Below the pieces are notes generated by a model, which did no database searches, was not told where the DNA came from, and saw nothing but the letters and a program-made list of their open reading frames with translations. A stretch of 64,000 bases of DNA from Manduca sexta (Eukaryota; Arthropoda; Insecta; Lepidoptera; Sphingidae). Below, in pieces: positions 12,477 to 25,000 of the stretch (its first letter is position 1; each line of letters begins with the position of its first letter). Position numbers and translations under genes: made by a program. Where the stretch lies: contig NC_051134.1 of NCBI RefSeq assembly GCF_014839805.1, positions 10,509,170 through 10,573,169 of the forward strand, written 5' to 3'.

Positions 12477-12482
12477 TTTATT
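12477..12482 (-). promoter_or_regulatory. Candidate poly(A) signal of the tolloid gene
   Basis: AATAAA on the minus strand, about 290 bases beyond the TGA at 12773-12775, is the first canonical hexamer I noticed downstream. Other hexamers lie further away, so usage is uncertain. Confidence 0.35.
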
Positions 12483-12772
12483 TACATATTTGTCAGTCGC
12501 AAATAATGAGATTAAACGTAAGATTACGACCGCATTGTAACAAAACTGAATTTCCTTAAGTATCCCAATTCCTCAATATTGCAAACAAAATAGCAAAATG
12601 TCATTCCAAAATCAAAAATTGAACCGACTCACATTTAAAATAAGAATAATATTTTGAATATGGCAACACATTTAAGTGGTCCGATTTACAAGGGTTCTCT
12701 GGCGTGTCGGTGCAGGCGCGCGCGGCGGTGCGGCGCGTGCGGCGGCAGGCGCGGCCGGCGTCACGCGCCGCG

Positions 12773-13015
12773 TCACGCGCCGCGCCGCACGAACCGCGCC
12801 GCCGGCGCGCGCAGCCCGCGCCGCCCCACCACCAGCGGCGGCATGCGCTCGTCCTCCTCCTCGCCCTCGTATTCACCACCCTCTAAACTGTCCTCTTCAC
12901 TCCATGTGGGTTTCACCATTTGGTAGGATGCGGAGAAACCTTTGAAGACTAGGGAGTCGTCTGTCCGGAATCTTACTAACAATGCTTCTGATGTTGAGAC
13001 GATTTCTGGTGGCAT
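12773..13015 (-). CDS. tok: Tolloid last exon: CUB5 end, charged tail, stop (1209-1288)
   Basis: [20 protein letters not shown], then [10 protein letters not shown], ends CUB5. A tail of about 45 residues follows, first acidic ([18 protein letters not shown]), then Arg/Ala-rich ([17 protein letters not shown]), ending in TGA at 12773-12775. The first Met here is internal, since it follows an in-frame CAG acceptor at 13016-13018. The tail lies in a very GC-rich tract that is unlike the rest of the gene. Confidence 0.93.
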   Translation of the reverse strand: MPPEIVSTSEALLVRFRTDDSLVFKGFSASYQMVKPTWSEEDSLEGGEYEGEEEDERMPPLVVGRRGLRAPAARFVRRGA

Positions 13016-16000
13016 CTGGGGATCAGAAAATAGACAGTGCAAATGTTAAAGAAGCAATGTTAAGAACAGCCGATAGGATTGATAATTCGGATTTGTCGTG
13101 TACGAATACCGTTATTGAAGTTAATCCAAGAAACCGAGCTTAGGATAAATTTAGTTTCATTGATACATCAACATTCATTTCTTACTTTCTTACCTTAGTT
13201 CCACAAAACGTGCCATAATTCCCACCACTGCCTTCCAAGCCCCCAAAGACTTGGACGTAATCATATCTGCAGTTGGCCTCTCTTTCCAGTTCGAAGGTCA
13301 GGAAGGTGAGTCTTACGAAATGGTTGGGAGGCGCCTCAATGTTCCAGTCGCAGTCAGCTCGTGACTCGTAGGAATTGTCTCCGTAACGGGCGTGGGAGTA
13401 GAGATGTTTCACTGCCTCTGTTGCTGCTAGGTAGCCGCCACAGGCTGGGTAGAAAGAAAAAAGAACGTTTTAAATGCCCAAATAGGTAGAAGCAACATTC
13501 AAGATTACAATTTTTTTTATGAATTCTGAATGATTGGTGACTATTCAGAGGGCATATCTACAATTAAAACTTAGTCTTATCATCATTAATAAACATAAAA
13601 TCTAAATTGCTCTTAGGCACCTATCTATCTTCTGATCTAGTCACGGAACAATTTACAAAATGTTTCAAATATAAGAATTACCCGTGGAGTGCGTAGCGAG
13701 GAATCCCTTTCTCTGCACGGAACCATCAGATTTGAACACGACGTACATCTGGTTCTGAGACGCGACCACCGGGTGTGGTAGCTTGCTACCACAGAACATT
13801 CCTAATGTCTTCTCATCTGCAGAGGCGCCATCATATATGGTCACGTGATCGTATGCACATTCCTGTAAATTTGGAATTAAACAGTAGACAAAATTAAATT
13901 TGATATTTAGACATTGGAAGTAGATCTTCAGTTTTTCATAAATTTAAATTGAAATTTAGCTTACGTTGTGTTTTAAATTCTGAAATGCAGCTCTACATTT
14001 GAGGGGATATTTTTATCGTTTTAAAGTCATCAAATAATTTTGTATAAAATTATAAAACAGAGTATCTATTACCAACTTTTCTAAATTTTAAACTATCAGC
14101 GTACCTGATGAGGCTCCAGCTCAAAAACATTGAAGATCAATTTGATCCGATGTCCCGGGGTGGTAGAGAATTGCCACACACAGTCTTTGCGAGCAGGATA
14201 CGCCGCTGGGTAATTAGGACTGTGAATTAAACGATGCTATTAAGTTATTTATTACTGATTAATTTTTTAGAAAACTTTTGTAGTTTTTAATTGTCTAAAA
14301 TACAGAGACCGTATTGAATTGAGTACGTGCCTACTATAATACTGTATTGGTTCATACCATTTTGTCACGCATTTAGGTCATTTATCTAGATTATTCTATT
14401 CAGCCATTTGTCATTATTTTGGCAAAATTTCCTGCGTCATCTCCAGAATGGGAAACGTCAATTTAAAAGTAAGACGTCATAATTCTTTTACAGGGTAAAA
14501 TAAAATTTCGTTATTGTCTCCAAGCAATTTATTGGCCTTCAACTATACAGCATCAACAAGCAACTACATAATACAGTGAAATTGTATTTCAAATGAACAT
14601 TACCAAGTACAAGGGAAATGTTAATTCAGTTTTACAAACCGCTCTCTTCATTGAATCTGATTTTCAGTAACGATGCCAAATACTATGTTCAGAACAATAA
14701 CAAGCAATACTATAACGATTACAGTAACTAATGTCAGACGTTTGTAATTTGAAACGAATTATTTAGAACAGTCTACACATGAAATCTTATTTTAATAGAA
14801 TCGTTCAACCTCGTCAAAAGACTTAAAAATGTAATACTGTCTTGTAGGTAGTAGTGTTTTTAATTGATACCAAACAACATTCATAATACTCGGTATATGA
14901 CTGCTTTAACACATATCTAATACAATTATATAAATAGCAAAATGGACCTAAATCAATATTACCTAAATATGGTGCCATGGGGCAGAGTGACGTCATGCTT
15001 GCAGCCTCCCTCCTTGCAATCGTGTTTGTTAGGATGCAGCGTGAAGCCACTATGGCATGCACACTCATAACCTCCCAGAGTATTGTGGCATTCATGCTGA
15101 CACCCTCCGTTGTTCTCAGCACATTCGTCCACGTCTATGTAGTAGACTGCTGCGAATCCTGAGCGATGCACTGAACCATCTGATGTGAACTGAAAAGGAT
15201 TAGTTCTGGATAAATTTTAGGGATCTTCGTCGGAGGTTGGATGAAACATTAGAGGTAGATCTATGGGTAGACTTTAATATTACATGACATATAGGAATAT
15301 TATTTTGGAATAAAAAATAAAAGATGAAGGAGAAGGAGATGACAACAATTTGTAAATCAGTCTTATGAGGCATAACATCTATTTATATAATTAAACAGTA
15401 ATCTAGTGTGTCCGTACATTGAATCAAAAGTATATACCTAATATAAAATACAGAGATGACAAAAGAAGAATAATAGAACACAAATCAGCGATTTTTAGAA
15501 TTCTTTTCTGTTTGTATTTCTGTTTATTTGCTTGTATAAAAATTATGACAATATCATGGAATTTTGAATTATATTGGTGTCGGTTATCATAGCTACTTAC
15601 TTGAACTCTGAGGACAGACCCGTCTGACGTCACAGGAGGTGGTAACGCCGTGCCGCAGAACGCTCCGTGACGGCGCAATATCTCCGCTCCCAGTTTGGAG
15701 TGGACCGTGACACTGTCGTATTCACATTCCTGGAACGTTTGTGAAAACATTTGGGTGTTTTTAAGAAGTACGTAAACACAAAAAGTGGAGAATGGACTTG
15801 GATAAAATTAGACACATGAATTATGTCATAAACAGACAAGGATTAGGAAATTAAAGTCACTAATTTCACTATGCTTCCAAGACTCATGACAATGTAGTTG
15901 ATGGCCACGGATATTCTCCACTCACTACAATCGGATTTTTTTACCTTTGATCTTGAATAAAAAATTTACACACATAGGATCGATGGGGACTTTTGACTTT

Positions 16001-19000
16001 TTATTGGTAATGACATATTTAACGTCTATAATAATTTTCAGCTCTATGCGAATTTTTCCTAACTTTAATGTTAATTTAACTGGACTGTCAGCTAAAACAT
16101 GATCTTATCATTATCAATAGTCTATGCATCTTCTAAACTCTAATCTACATACAAATAACAACGGATCATACATTTACCTGCTGATACATATTATTCCCCT
16201 CCAGATCAAAGTGGGTGAAGTTCAAAGTGATTCTGTGTTGTGGGGGCGCTACTATCTCCCAGAGGCAGTTCTTGGATGGGGGGTACAGCTCGGGGAATGA
16301 AGGTGACGTTATTGTTCCATTGGGGCCGTAGAGAGCGCCTCCGCAGGCGTCTGGAACACACAAGATCAGTTGTGAAGTTTAAAAAGGATGTTAAAATATT
16401 ATATACATTTAATTTCTGAATTGATAAAACTATCTAATGACTATTTTAATTTTAACAGCAACTCTATGTATAGTCTAGAGATAACGGTACCCCCTTAATA
16501 ACTGTTTGTACTTTAAAATAGTCATCAAAGCTACTACTCACTTTCACATTTCTTCCCATCGGAGTGCAATTCATACCCGATGTCACACGCACACTCATAC
16601 CCTCCTAGAGTGTTGACACACGAGTGACTGCAGCCGTGCTCGATGGAGGCGCATTCATCGAACTCCTTCATGAAGGTCGCTGAGAAGCCTGCCTTCTGCA
16701 CCGTGCTGTCTGACTCAAAGATCACTAGCAGGGTGTTTGATGTCGACCTAAGAATTATTTTGATTAGGATAGTATAAGCTAGATATTTAGCAGTGGTTAA
16801 AAGGTGCTTTGAAAATTTCAAAAGGGAAGCCCATAACATGTCCGTAGGTTCTAATATGCATGAATGCAGTCCGAAAATCGTTCTAATGACAATTAGATTT
16901 TACATAATTACAAAATTACTACCGCGCTGAGGTCTCGGATTCGAATAAAGAAAGATAGTGACTTTTTTTAATTTAAAATCAGGACCCGTTTTGTTACCTC
17001 CGAGCCTCCGAAAATACGTAGAGTCGTCCTGCACCAGATTTCTCTCCGCTCTTACCAAATTAAAGTTGAATTATTTTGAGGGTACTTTAACAAATTTAAT
17101 TAAACAATCAAACAATGTTACTTTAAGGCTATTGACGAAGTTCTAAATTGGAATAACTCCTTTGTGAAGATTACGCTATTGGTTAGGCGCGTCTTTTCTG
17201 AAAGGCTTTGTACTTCCGGTATCGGAGCAAGTTAATGTTTTCAATTTATTCAAGCCTTCTAATCTCGTTTTGTGCTGTTGTGATCTATTGACTTCATTAC
17301 TATAGTAAAATATAGTTCGTAACACCTGTTTTGAAAAACATAACCCGTACTAGTTCTTTTATGAAAATAAAATGAGCGGCGAATCACGATCAATATATTA
17401 TTTAAGGTTTTGGGTTATCTTAAGATCGATCTCCAGGTACGGATTCAGGATCAAGCAAATATTATATTTAACATAAAATACTGGTTGTAGTGTCTCATAT
17501 GTAAGAGTCCACCTCGGTAGGTACCACCGCAATGTCTATTTCTGCCGCCAAGCAGCAGCATGTGGTGACTTTGTGTGGCACATTTTCAAATTCTTAGACT
17601 CATACTTTTTTCGAAAACTGACACCATTTCCCATTGTTGGGACAGTAGAAATGGGGGGAGGGGCTTGTATATGACAAGGATAGGAAGAAAAGAGTCTCAA
17701 TATAAGTGTTTTATCAACAAACCTTATGTCGGGTGGTATCTTATGACCGCAGAACATGCCGATCAATGGGCTATCCATCGAGTCACCATCCCTCACTTTT
17801 ACTTTGTCGTAGGAACACGTGTCGTGGTTCTCCACTTCGAAGGAATGGAACCTTAACGCCACTTGATAATCCTGAAAGAAAATATGTTCTTTGATGATTT
17901 AATGCGTAGATATTTAGATGTTATATTCTATACAAAGTTAAATGAGCATTTTGAAGGCGGTTGTATATGACCTTCATATCTAGCGCAGTTTAATGATTTT
18001 TTTTATTCGTGCATGGTAGATAGTAAGTAAAGTGGGGTCCAATAGAATGTCGACTGACGAGATATGATTGCCCCTAGGCAATCGGAATAATTATGCCCGC
18101 CTGTTAGAATCGGATATACACAGGCTGATCATGGAACACGACACACTTACGTGGGCAACTATGGCGATTTTTAACACCTTGTGTACGGTAGTCAAATTAA
18201 TGAATGAATGAAAGAATAGAATGATATTTTAGTAATTTAATGTCCTGATTGATGATTTATAGCAAGTTAGACCAATACCATCATACGAGTAACATGCATG
18301 CTTTGTTTATTTAGTTTAATATTAAAAATAATTTCTTGGTTAAACGCGTGGGAGTACTACAAAGCTAAGATTAAGCGGTAAATGATTCAATAGATTGACT
18401 AACCTGTGGAACCGACAGTCTCCAAATACAAAGCTTATTAGGCTGGTAATCATCAGGGTAATTGGGAGACTCCAGATGACCACTGCTATCAACTTCTATA
18501 TCACCACCACAAACAGCTGGAAATATTTATTTCTTACATCAGAAAATTTAAGCTATAGGTAAAACTCTATGCCTTAATGTTGAGTGGGTAAGTTGCTAAT
18601 GGAGGACATTTCATATATTTTCTATATTACTGGATTAGTATCGAGTAAGTATTGCACCAGTCAACGGATTTACTATTCTTATTCTGAATTCTGACTCAAT
18701 AAAATACCTTCGTAAAACGCCTTAAATCCTCTATGCGGCTTTGGTCTCGGTCCTGGTTGGTAAACGACCGTAAGCCTGGACCCAGTGGACCTCATGATGG
18801 GCCCCTTCCCTGACCCACAGATGCGACCCAGGACAGGCGCGTCGGGCATGTATCCATCGCGTACTTCCACCCATTCCGAACGACAGCCTTCCGACTTATG
18901 GATGTCGATTTCTATAACAAATAGTGAATGTTAAAAAGAATTTTAATTATAACTGGTTTGAAATAATTTTCCTGGAATAAAAAATATGTAGGAGCATTTT

Positions 19001-22000
19001 GAGTTAAAAAAGGAATTTTACATAAAGTATGTACCTACTGCTAAATGCCTAATATATCACGTGGATCAGTCGGTAAGTATTTATAAAGACAATAAGAAAT
19101 GTGTATTGAGTGAACCTCATATTTTACATAATAATATAGGACATATCAATGTTGAATGTTGTGTTTTCGGCTCCTGCGTCAGAGGAGGCTAGGGTTTTGG
19201 TTCTTTGAGAGAATGACGGGAAAAGAGTACGCGATCAGAATGCTATGGAGTAGCTTAGTCATACAACAAACTTCCTTAATAAGGATTTAAAAAGAAACGC
19301 GGGCTATGTAGTTTATAAGAAAAATGAACCTTGGAAATACTATTCACTGTTTCAAACTATTCGAGAATTTATAATTTCCTTTCAAAATACTTTCTACGCA
19401 ATCGTTAGTTCGAAGTTGTTGACAACTTTGCCTGCAGCATAACTTAACTGTCTTGTCAGGAATAATTAAAACTACCCTGCAGATAACAAATGCGAGCGAG
19501 CATCTTTGCTGTTCTATTATTAAAAAAACAGATATATCTAGACATTTTCATTTTTATATCAGTTGGCTGTTTCTATTAACAGTTTCGCAACATATACGAT
19601 TATATTACTGCAGTACATATCTACATAATGCGACACGAGAATCGTCAATTTACCAAATGTATTATCGACGTATAACATCCAACTAGATTAACAGCGCTAT
19701 ACTGAAACCTCAATCGTAAACTAAGCTCGCAGTGACCAACGAAATTTACGATCAGCCACCCACTGGCCAGTTTAGCACGAGCTGCCCATCCTCCCTCATC
19801 GTTTACCAGTGACGTCGGGTGCAAAGATTATGACGAAACCACGCAGGTCTACATAAACTGGTCCTTTTGCGCAGAACACGCTTCCAAACTGGTCAGTAAA
19901 CGTATCGAAAGGAAAGTTATTGCCCACGACAGTTGTGTTCGGTGTGAAATATTAAGCTATGTTACGATTACTGGGACTGAATCAAACGACACAAGTTCAA
20001 TCACAGGGATGGTATTAAGTATTGTTTGTTGCTGGATTGTCATTAATTTTGGACGGATTTGAGTGTAGTTTCGTAATGAATTTTGTTTAGAGTAGTTTTG
20101 TGTTGCACGGTGACAAATTGAATAACATATTACATAAATTATTGGATGGTAGGACTGTAATTGAACTGATACGTATATATGCTTGGGTTAATGGATTCTA
20201 GATTGAAATTATTGATATATATTTTAATGTGCTATTTATAGTCAGAGGATCTTATTACGTCTGCCGAGGTATATTCGTCTTTTTGCAATTACAGACGTTC
20301 TAATTGAAGAATAGCTTTGATAGCCGTAAAGGCAAAAGAGTAAAAAAATCCCCCATTTACCTATACAGCTACAAAAGTTGTATTTCGATTAGAACGCCTA
20401 TAATTGCAAAAACGCAGATTCGCCCCGGAATAGGGCCCGTTGACATTACTACCTAATATGTTGCTCCACTATTTCAAAAAGCACTTTCATTGCTATGAAT
20501 AGTGACGATAGAAGTAGAACGATTGCTGTGATATAACGCATTCTTAATTAAATAAATTTGTTATATTAAATCAAAAGATTTTAATGTCTTAAAGATTTCA
20601 TTTATGCCCTTCTCAGACATTACAAAAACTTCTGACAATAATCCAGCAACGTAATGGACATATGAAATCATATCACAAACTGAGTTTTTTAAAAGTCACG
20701 CGCCTAATACGAAAAGTTTTGCGGCATTTCTCTGTCTATCAACAAACGAACTGGCCGTGTGATTGATTGCAAGACTTGGCTGAAATGGACTCCAAATGAA
20801 AACTGAGTGTTGAGGTTAAAAAGGTTTATCCACTGCGTGATTGGCTGGTAGAAATTACAGGGGTTTTAGAACATTTTTACACTTTGGTATTTCGCATAGG
20901 TATAATGTGAGTGTATTCTGGCTTGCGCTTTATGAAGTTCTTAACAATCTAACCACAGAAGTTTGAATTGTTCGACGGTCTATATTTTAATACGTAGTTT
21001 AAACTGTTAGCTCCAGAAATATTTTTATATTATTAAATCATTTGCATAAAAAAATACAATCATATTGGATTATTTTAAATTAAAACTGAATATTATTTAC
21101 TCACAAAATACTTCCTTCAGCACTTTTTCGACATTAAAAAAAAATACAAAAACAAAAAAAACATTAAAATTTAAGCCACGATTATCTTTGTGCATAGTAT
21201 GACAAAATCTAGACAGCGACAAAAATCACACATTCCCCATAGAAAATTAAAAGGCTCTATGACACGTCAAATGAACACAAACGAACAAAGGCCCCTATGA
21301 GATTTTACTACAAAGTGGCAATATGGAGCCCAGTGTATCTGTCGGAGCGATTCGCAACACAATAAATCTTGGTTCGTGTCACTTTTGTTTTAATGTTTGT
21401 CACTCCGCTAGTGTTGTTGGTCCTTTCCATGGACCTGTGATGTATCATTGGAATTATATTTTGCTAAAATTAATGTAGTTTGTCAACTTTTGTTTGGATG
21501 TTTGATTATTTTAGTGGTCACTCTGTGTTTTTATTAAGGCCTGCTTTTTGGATTCACGAGGTTATGGTTTTTTCTTAGGATGTTTCGAGGTGGATTTCGT
21601 GCTTTATTTTACATCGGTATTAGATAGCTATTGATGGCATCAATAACATGCCACGACTACGAGATATTTTGTGACCATTAAGCGCGGGAAAAAAAAATAA
21701 ATAAAAAGCGGGGATAGCCTAGTTGGGTGTGGAACTGCCGAGACGAATGTCCGCAGGTTCAGATCCCAAGGGCATACACCTCTGACTTTTCAAAAAAAAT
21801 CATGTGCGTATTCTTTGTGAAAACATCGTGAGGAAACCTGTATATCTAAGAATTTCTCTATAGGAATTTCGAAGGTGTGTGAAGTCTACCAATCCGCACT
21901 AGGCCAGCGTGGTGGACTAAGGCCTAATCCCTCTCAGTAGTAGAGGAGGCCCGTGCTCAGCAGTGGGCAAGTATATAATACAGGGCTGATATTAATAAGC

Positions 22001-25000
22001 GCGGGAGCAACTTTGAAAAGCTGTTGTTCAGATTTTCGTATTATGTGACCTTCAAAATATTTGTATACACCTAGATCCTTTTTTATTATAATATGTAACG
22101 CGATATGTAAATCTGTCGCCTACGTTACAGGCTGTGCCTAGTGTAGGGACCAAGATACAGTTTTTGTCCTATGATCTAAATTTAATTTTATTAGTATGTT
22201 ACCTAAGACTTGTTTTAGTTCATAAGGAAAATTGTGCTTTTGATAAATAAAATAAATAAATATTTTACCGTACCTTAAATAAGGCAATATAAAGGCTGGA
22301 TTTTAAATATCCATTGTAACCAAATCCCAATGCATAGACATTGATATCCAGTGCTAAGGGTCTCACAAGATTTATGGCCCTCAGTGACCGGTACAGCGCA
22401 CTTAAAATAAGAGCTGGCTATAAATTCATTAATTCACCGGAATCCATTTATATACGCAAGAAAGAAACGTTTGCATGTATCGGGGCTTATGTGGATTTAT
22501 ATTACGTCTGACCAGGAGAAATTATTTCTTTGTTCTTAGACGATGAAGGGAAACGCATTTGGGTTGCGGGGATTGTTTTAAATAATGTTTAATGCATAAG
22601 TATTAATTGACAATAGTAAGAACATGAAATAAGAAATAGATATACCGTATTAAGTTTAGTTAATAGGATCCAAAGAATTTTACGCGTGGCAAAAGTGTAT
22701 TTGTTAATAGGCTAGGGGCGAGAGTGGGCTAGATAGTGGCATATTTTAAAGTACGAGCAGCACAGTTACAATGGGAGCCTTGTTTTTGGTGTTACAAAAT
22801 AGGCACCTGGATGTAGGACGCGAGGCGACATAAACTGAGAAGCTTATGCTTAAGGAGAGTATAAATCTGGCACCAACGTGTGCTAAAAATGAATATTTGC
22901 AGTCACCAATAAAATATTGCTTTAACCTTCAAGCCGCACTTACAAACTATATAGCTATTGAAATGAAACTATATTCCGTATTAAAACGCGTTTTTTATAT
23001 GTCCTAAAAATAGTAGATAAAATCTGGAAAATAGTTTTATTTCAATGTCGCGTAAACATAAAATATCATTACTAAAGCAATATTATTAAATTATATTTTA
23101 AACTAGCTTCCGCTCGCAGCTTCGCCCGCGTGGATTTCGGATTTCAAAAATGGAGGAGTTGCTCAATTTGTCGGGATGTTTTTTTAATGTATGGTGGTAT
23201 GCAGGTGGTCCGATTGTCCGGTCAGGGTCTGATGATGGGATCCTGGTGAAATCGAAGGAAGCTTATAGCATGATTCAGTATTCACGCGTGATGGCTTATT
23301 ATTAGCGTATTTCATGTATAACTTTGGTGTTTCTATACCGATTTCTATGATTCTTTTTATGGAATATTTAATAATGTTAACTTTTTAATAAGGGATGACT
23401 GAGAGTGTTATAAACGTAAGAGTAGACAAATATAATGAGAAAGCTTCGAACTGCTAAGCTATCGGGAGTTACACGTGTTATTGTGAGTCAACCATAAAAG
23501 ATAGACATATGCTGTCGTGGGATATTTTTTACTTAATTTTAAGGAGAACATTTCCGTCATACATGATTTCTGCGTAGCTTTAACCATTAAGGTTGCACAC
23601 GCGACGGAAGCTTAAAAAATGGAGTAACTTCTCCCGTTTTCCCAACATTTCCCTTCACTGCTCTGCTCCTATTAATTGTAGCGTGATGAAAAGTATACTA
23701 TAACCAGCACAGGAGTATGACAAATAATTGTACCAAGTTTCGTTAAAATCCGTCGAGTAGTTTTTGTTTCTATAACGGTTATACAGACAGACAGACAGAC
23801 AGACAGAAAGACAGACAGACAAAAATTTTACTAATTGCATTTTTGGCATCAGTATCGATCCCTAATCACCCCCTGATAATTATTTTGGAAATATATTTCA
23901 TGTACAGAATTGACCTCTCTACAGATTTATTATAAGTATAGATAACGACTTACTATATTATAATTATTGTGTTCCTGTTTTGCGGTAGAACTATGAATGA
24001 CAGATCTCTAAATGGGATTACACTACGTTTACTAATATTGTCCTAACATCAAATGCAATAATGACTAGTAACTAGCTGCAAATCAAATAAAATACTATAA
24101 ACACGATCTTAAAGCAGCTGACAATGAGAGTCATTTAGACATTTATCACCGTTTCTCCGATCATTTATTCTCCGTTCGCAAACTGAACGCTGTGGTCTGC
24201 GATCTTTTACTCCTCATAGAGAACTATAAATCAAAATACTTGCATCATTTAATAAAGCGATGTGAATGGATGTGTCTACGCCAGTGTTGAACGGTGGATA
24301 AGAAACATAATATTTTTTAGTTAACCGTTTATTAGAAAATGAACTTAAGGTATTTATTTATTAACTTAGTAATTTATTTATTTATTGGTTTAAGAGGTTT
24401 TTTTTCTGTATGAAAGGAATTCTCGCAAAATTAAAATAAATAAATATAAATACTGATTTCCATTTAATTTAGATTTTACTTTTTTAGTTTATAAAAACTG
24501 TCTGTAAAAGTTTAGTAATGAAAAGAAGTTCCGAAATGTACATACTAGACTCACTGGCTCGGTGGTGTAGTTGTATTGAGTGCGCAATATGAAAGCTGGA
24601 GAACATGAGTTCAAATCCCGGGTCGGGCAAAGTGTCTTCATTATCAGTCCGGTCTAATTTGTGCCCGATATGGCAATAGGCTCGCCCCCTATAACATTAT
24701 GGGACGGAAAACACTTAGCAAAAAGGAGGTGCCGTGGTTCCAGCTCTGTTAACCCCTTTGGATATACTGGCGTAATGTCTATCTGTGTGTGTGTTAGACT
24801 TTGCTTAACTGAAATAAAATAACCTATAATTTTGATTGTAAAAATATTTTTCATTTAAAATTCCTTATTTTTAAAGACCATGCTTAGATAACGAATTATT
24901 TTTTATTATCTAATACTATTTACACTACCTTTGCCTCTTTGTTTAATTAATGTCGCGATTCTCTCCACGCTGTATAAAAAGGCCAATGTATACAATCCCA

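Larger units (their letters stand above)
10066..12772. other. Region between YOD1 start and tolloid stop
   Basis: The right part, to 12772, is the 3' UTR and flank of the minus-strand tolloid gene, and the left end is the upstream region of YOD1. Contents that I can name are a LINE tail remnant at 10796-10870 and a candidate poly(A) signal at 12477-12482. The open frames at 10877-11110 and 11196-11420 look fortuitous. The remaining sequence is AT-rich without visible features. Confidence 0.6.

Noticed and set aside
12654..12945. Overlapping plus-strand open frames, Arg/Ala/Pro-rich
   Set aside because: They are opposite-strand shadows of the tolloid last exon and of the GC-rich tract; the minus-strand frame carries conserved CUB5 sequence and a fitting splice site.
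23786..23822. CRISPR-like regular repeats
   Set aside because: This is a simple tetranucleotide microsatellite with no spacers; the regular ~122-bp array at 28585-29324 is likewise a tandem repeat inside a Helitron.
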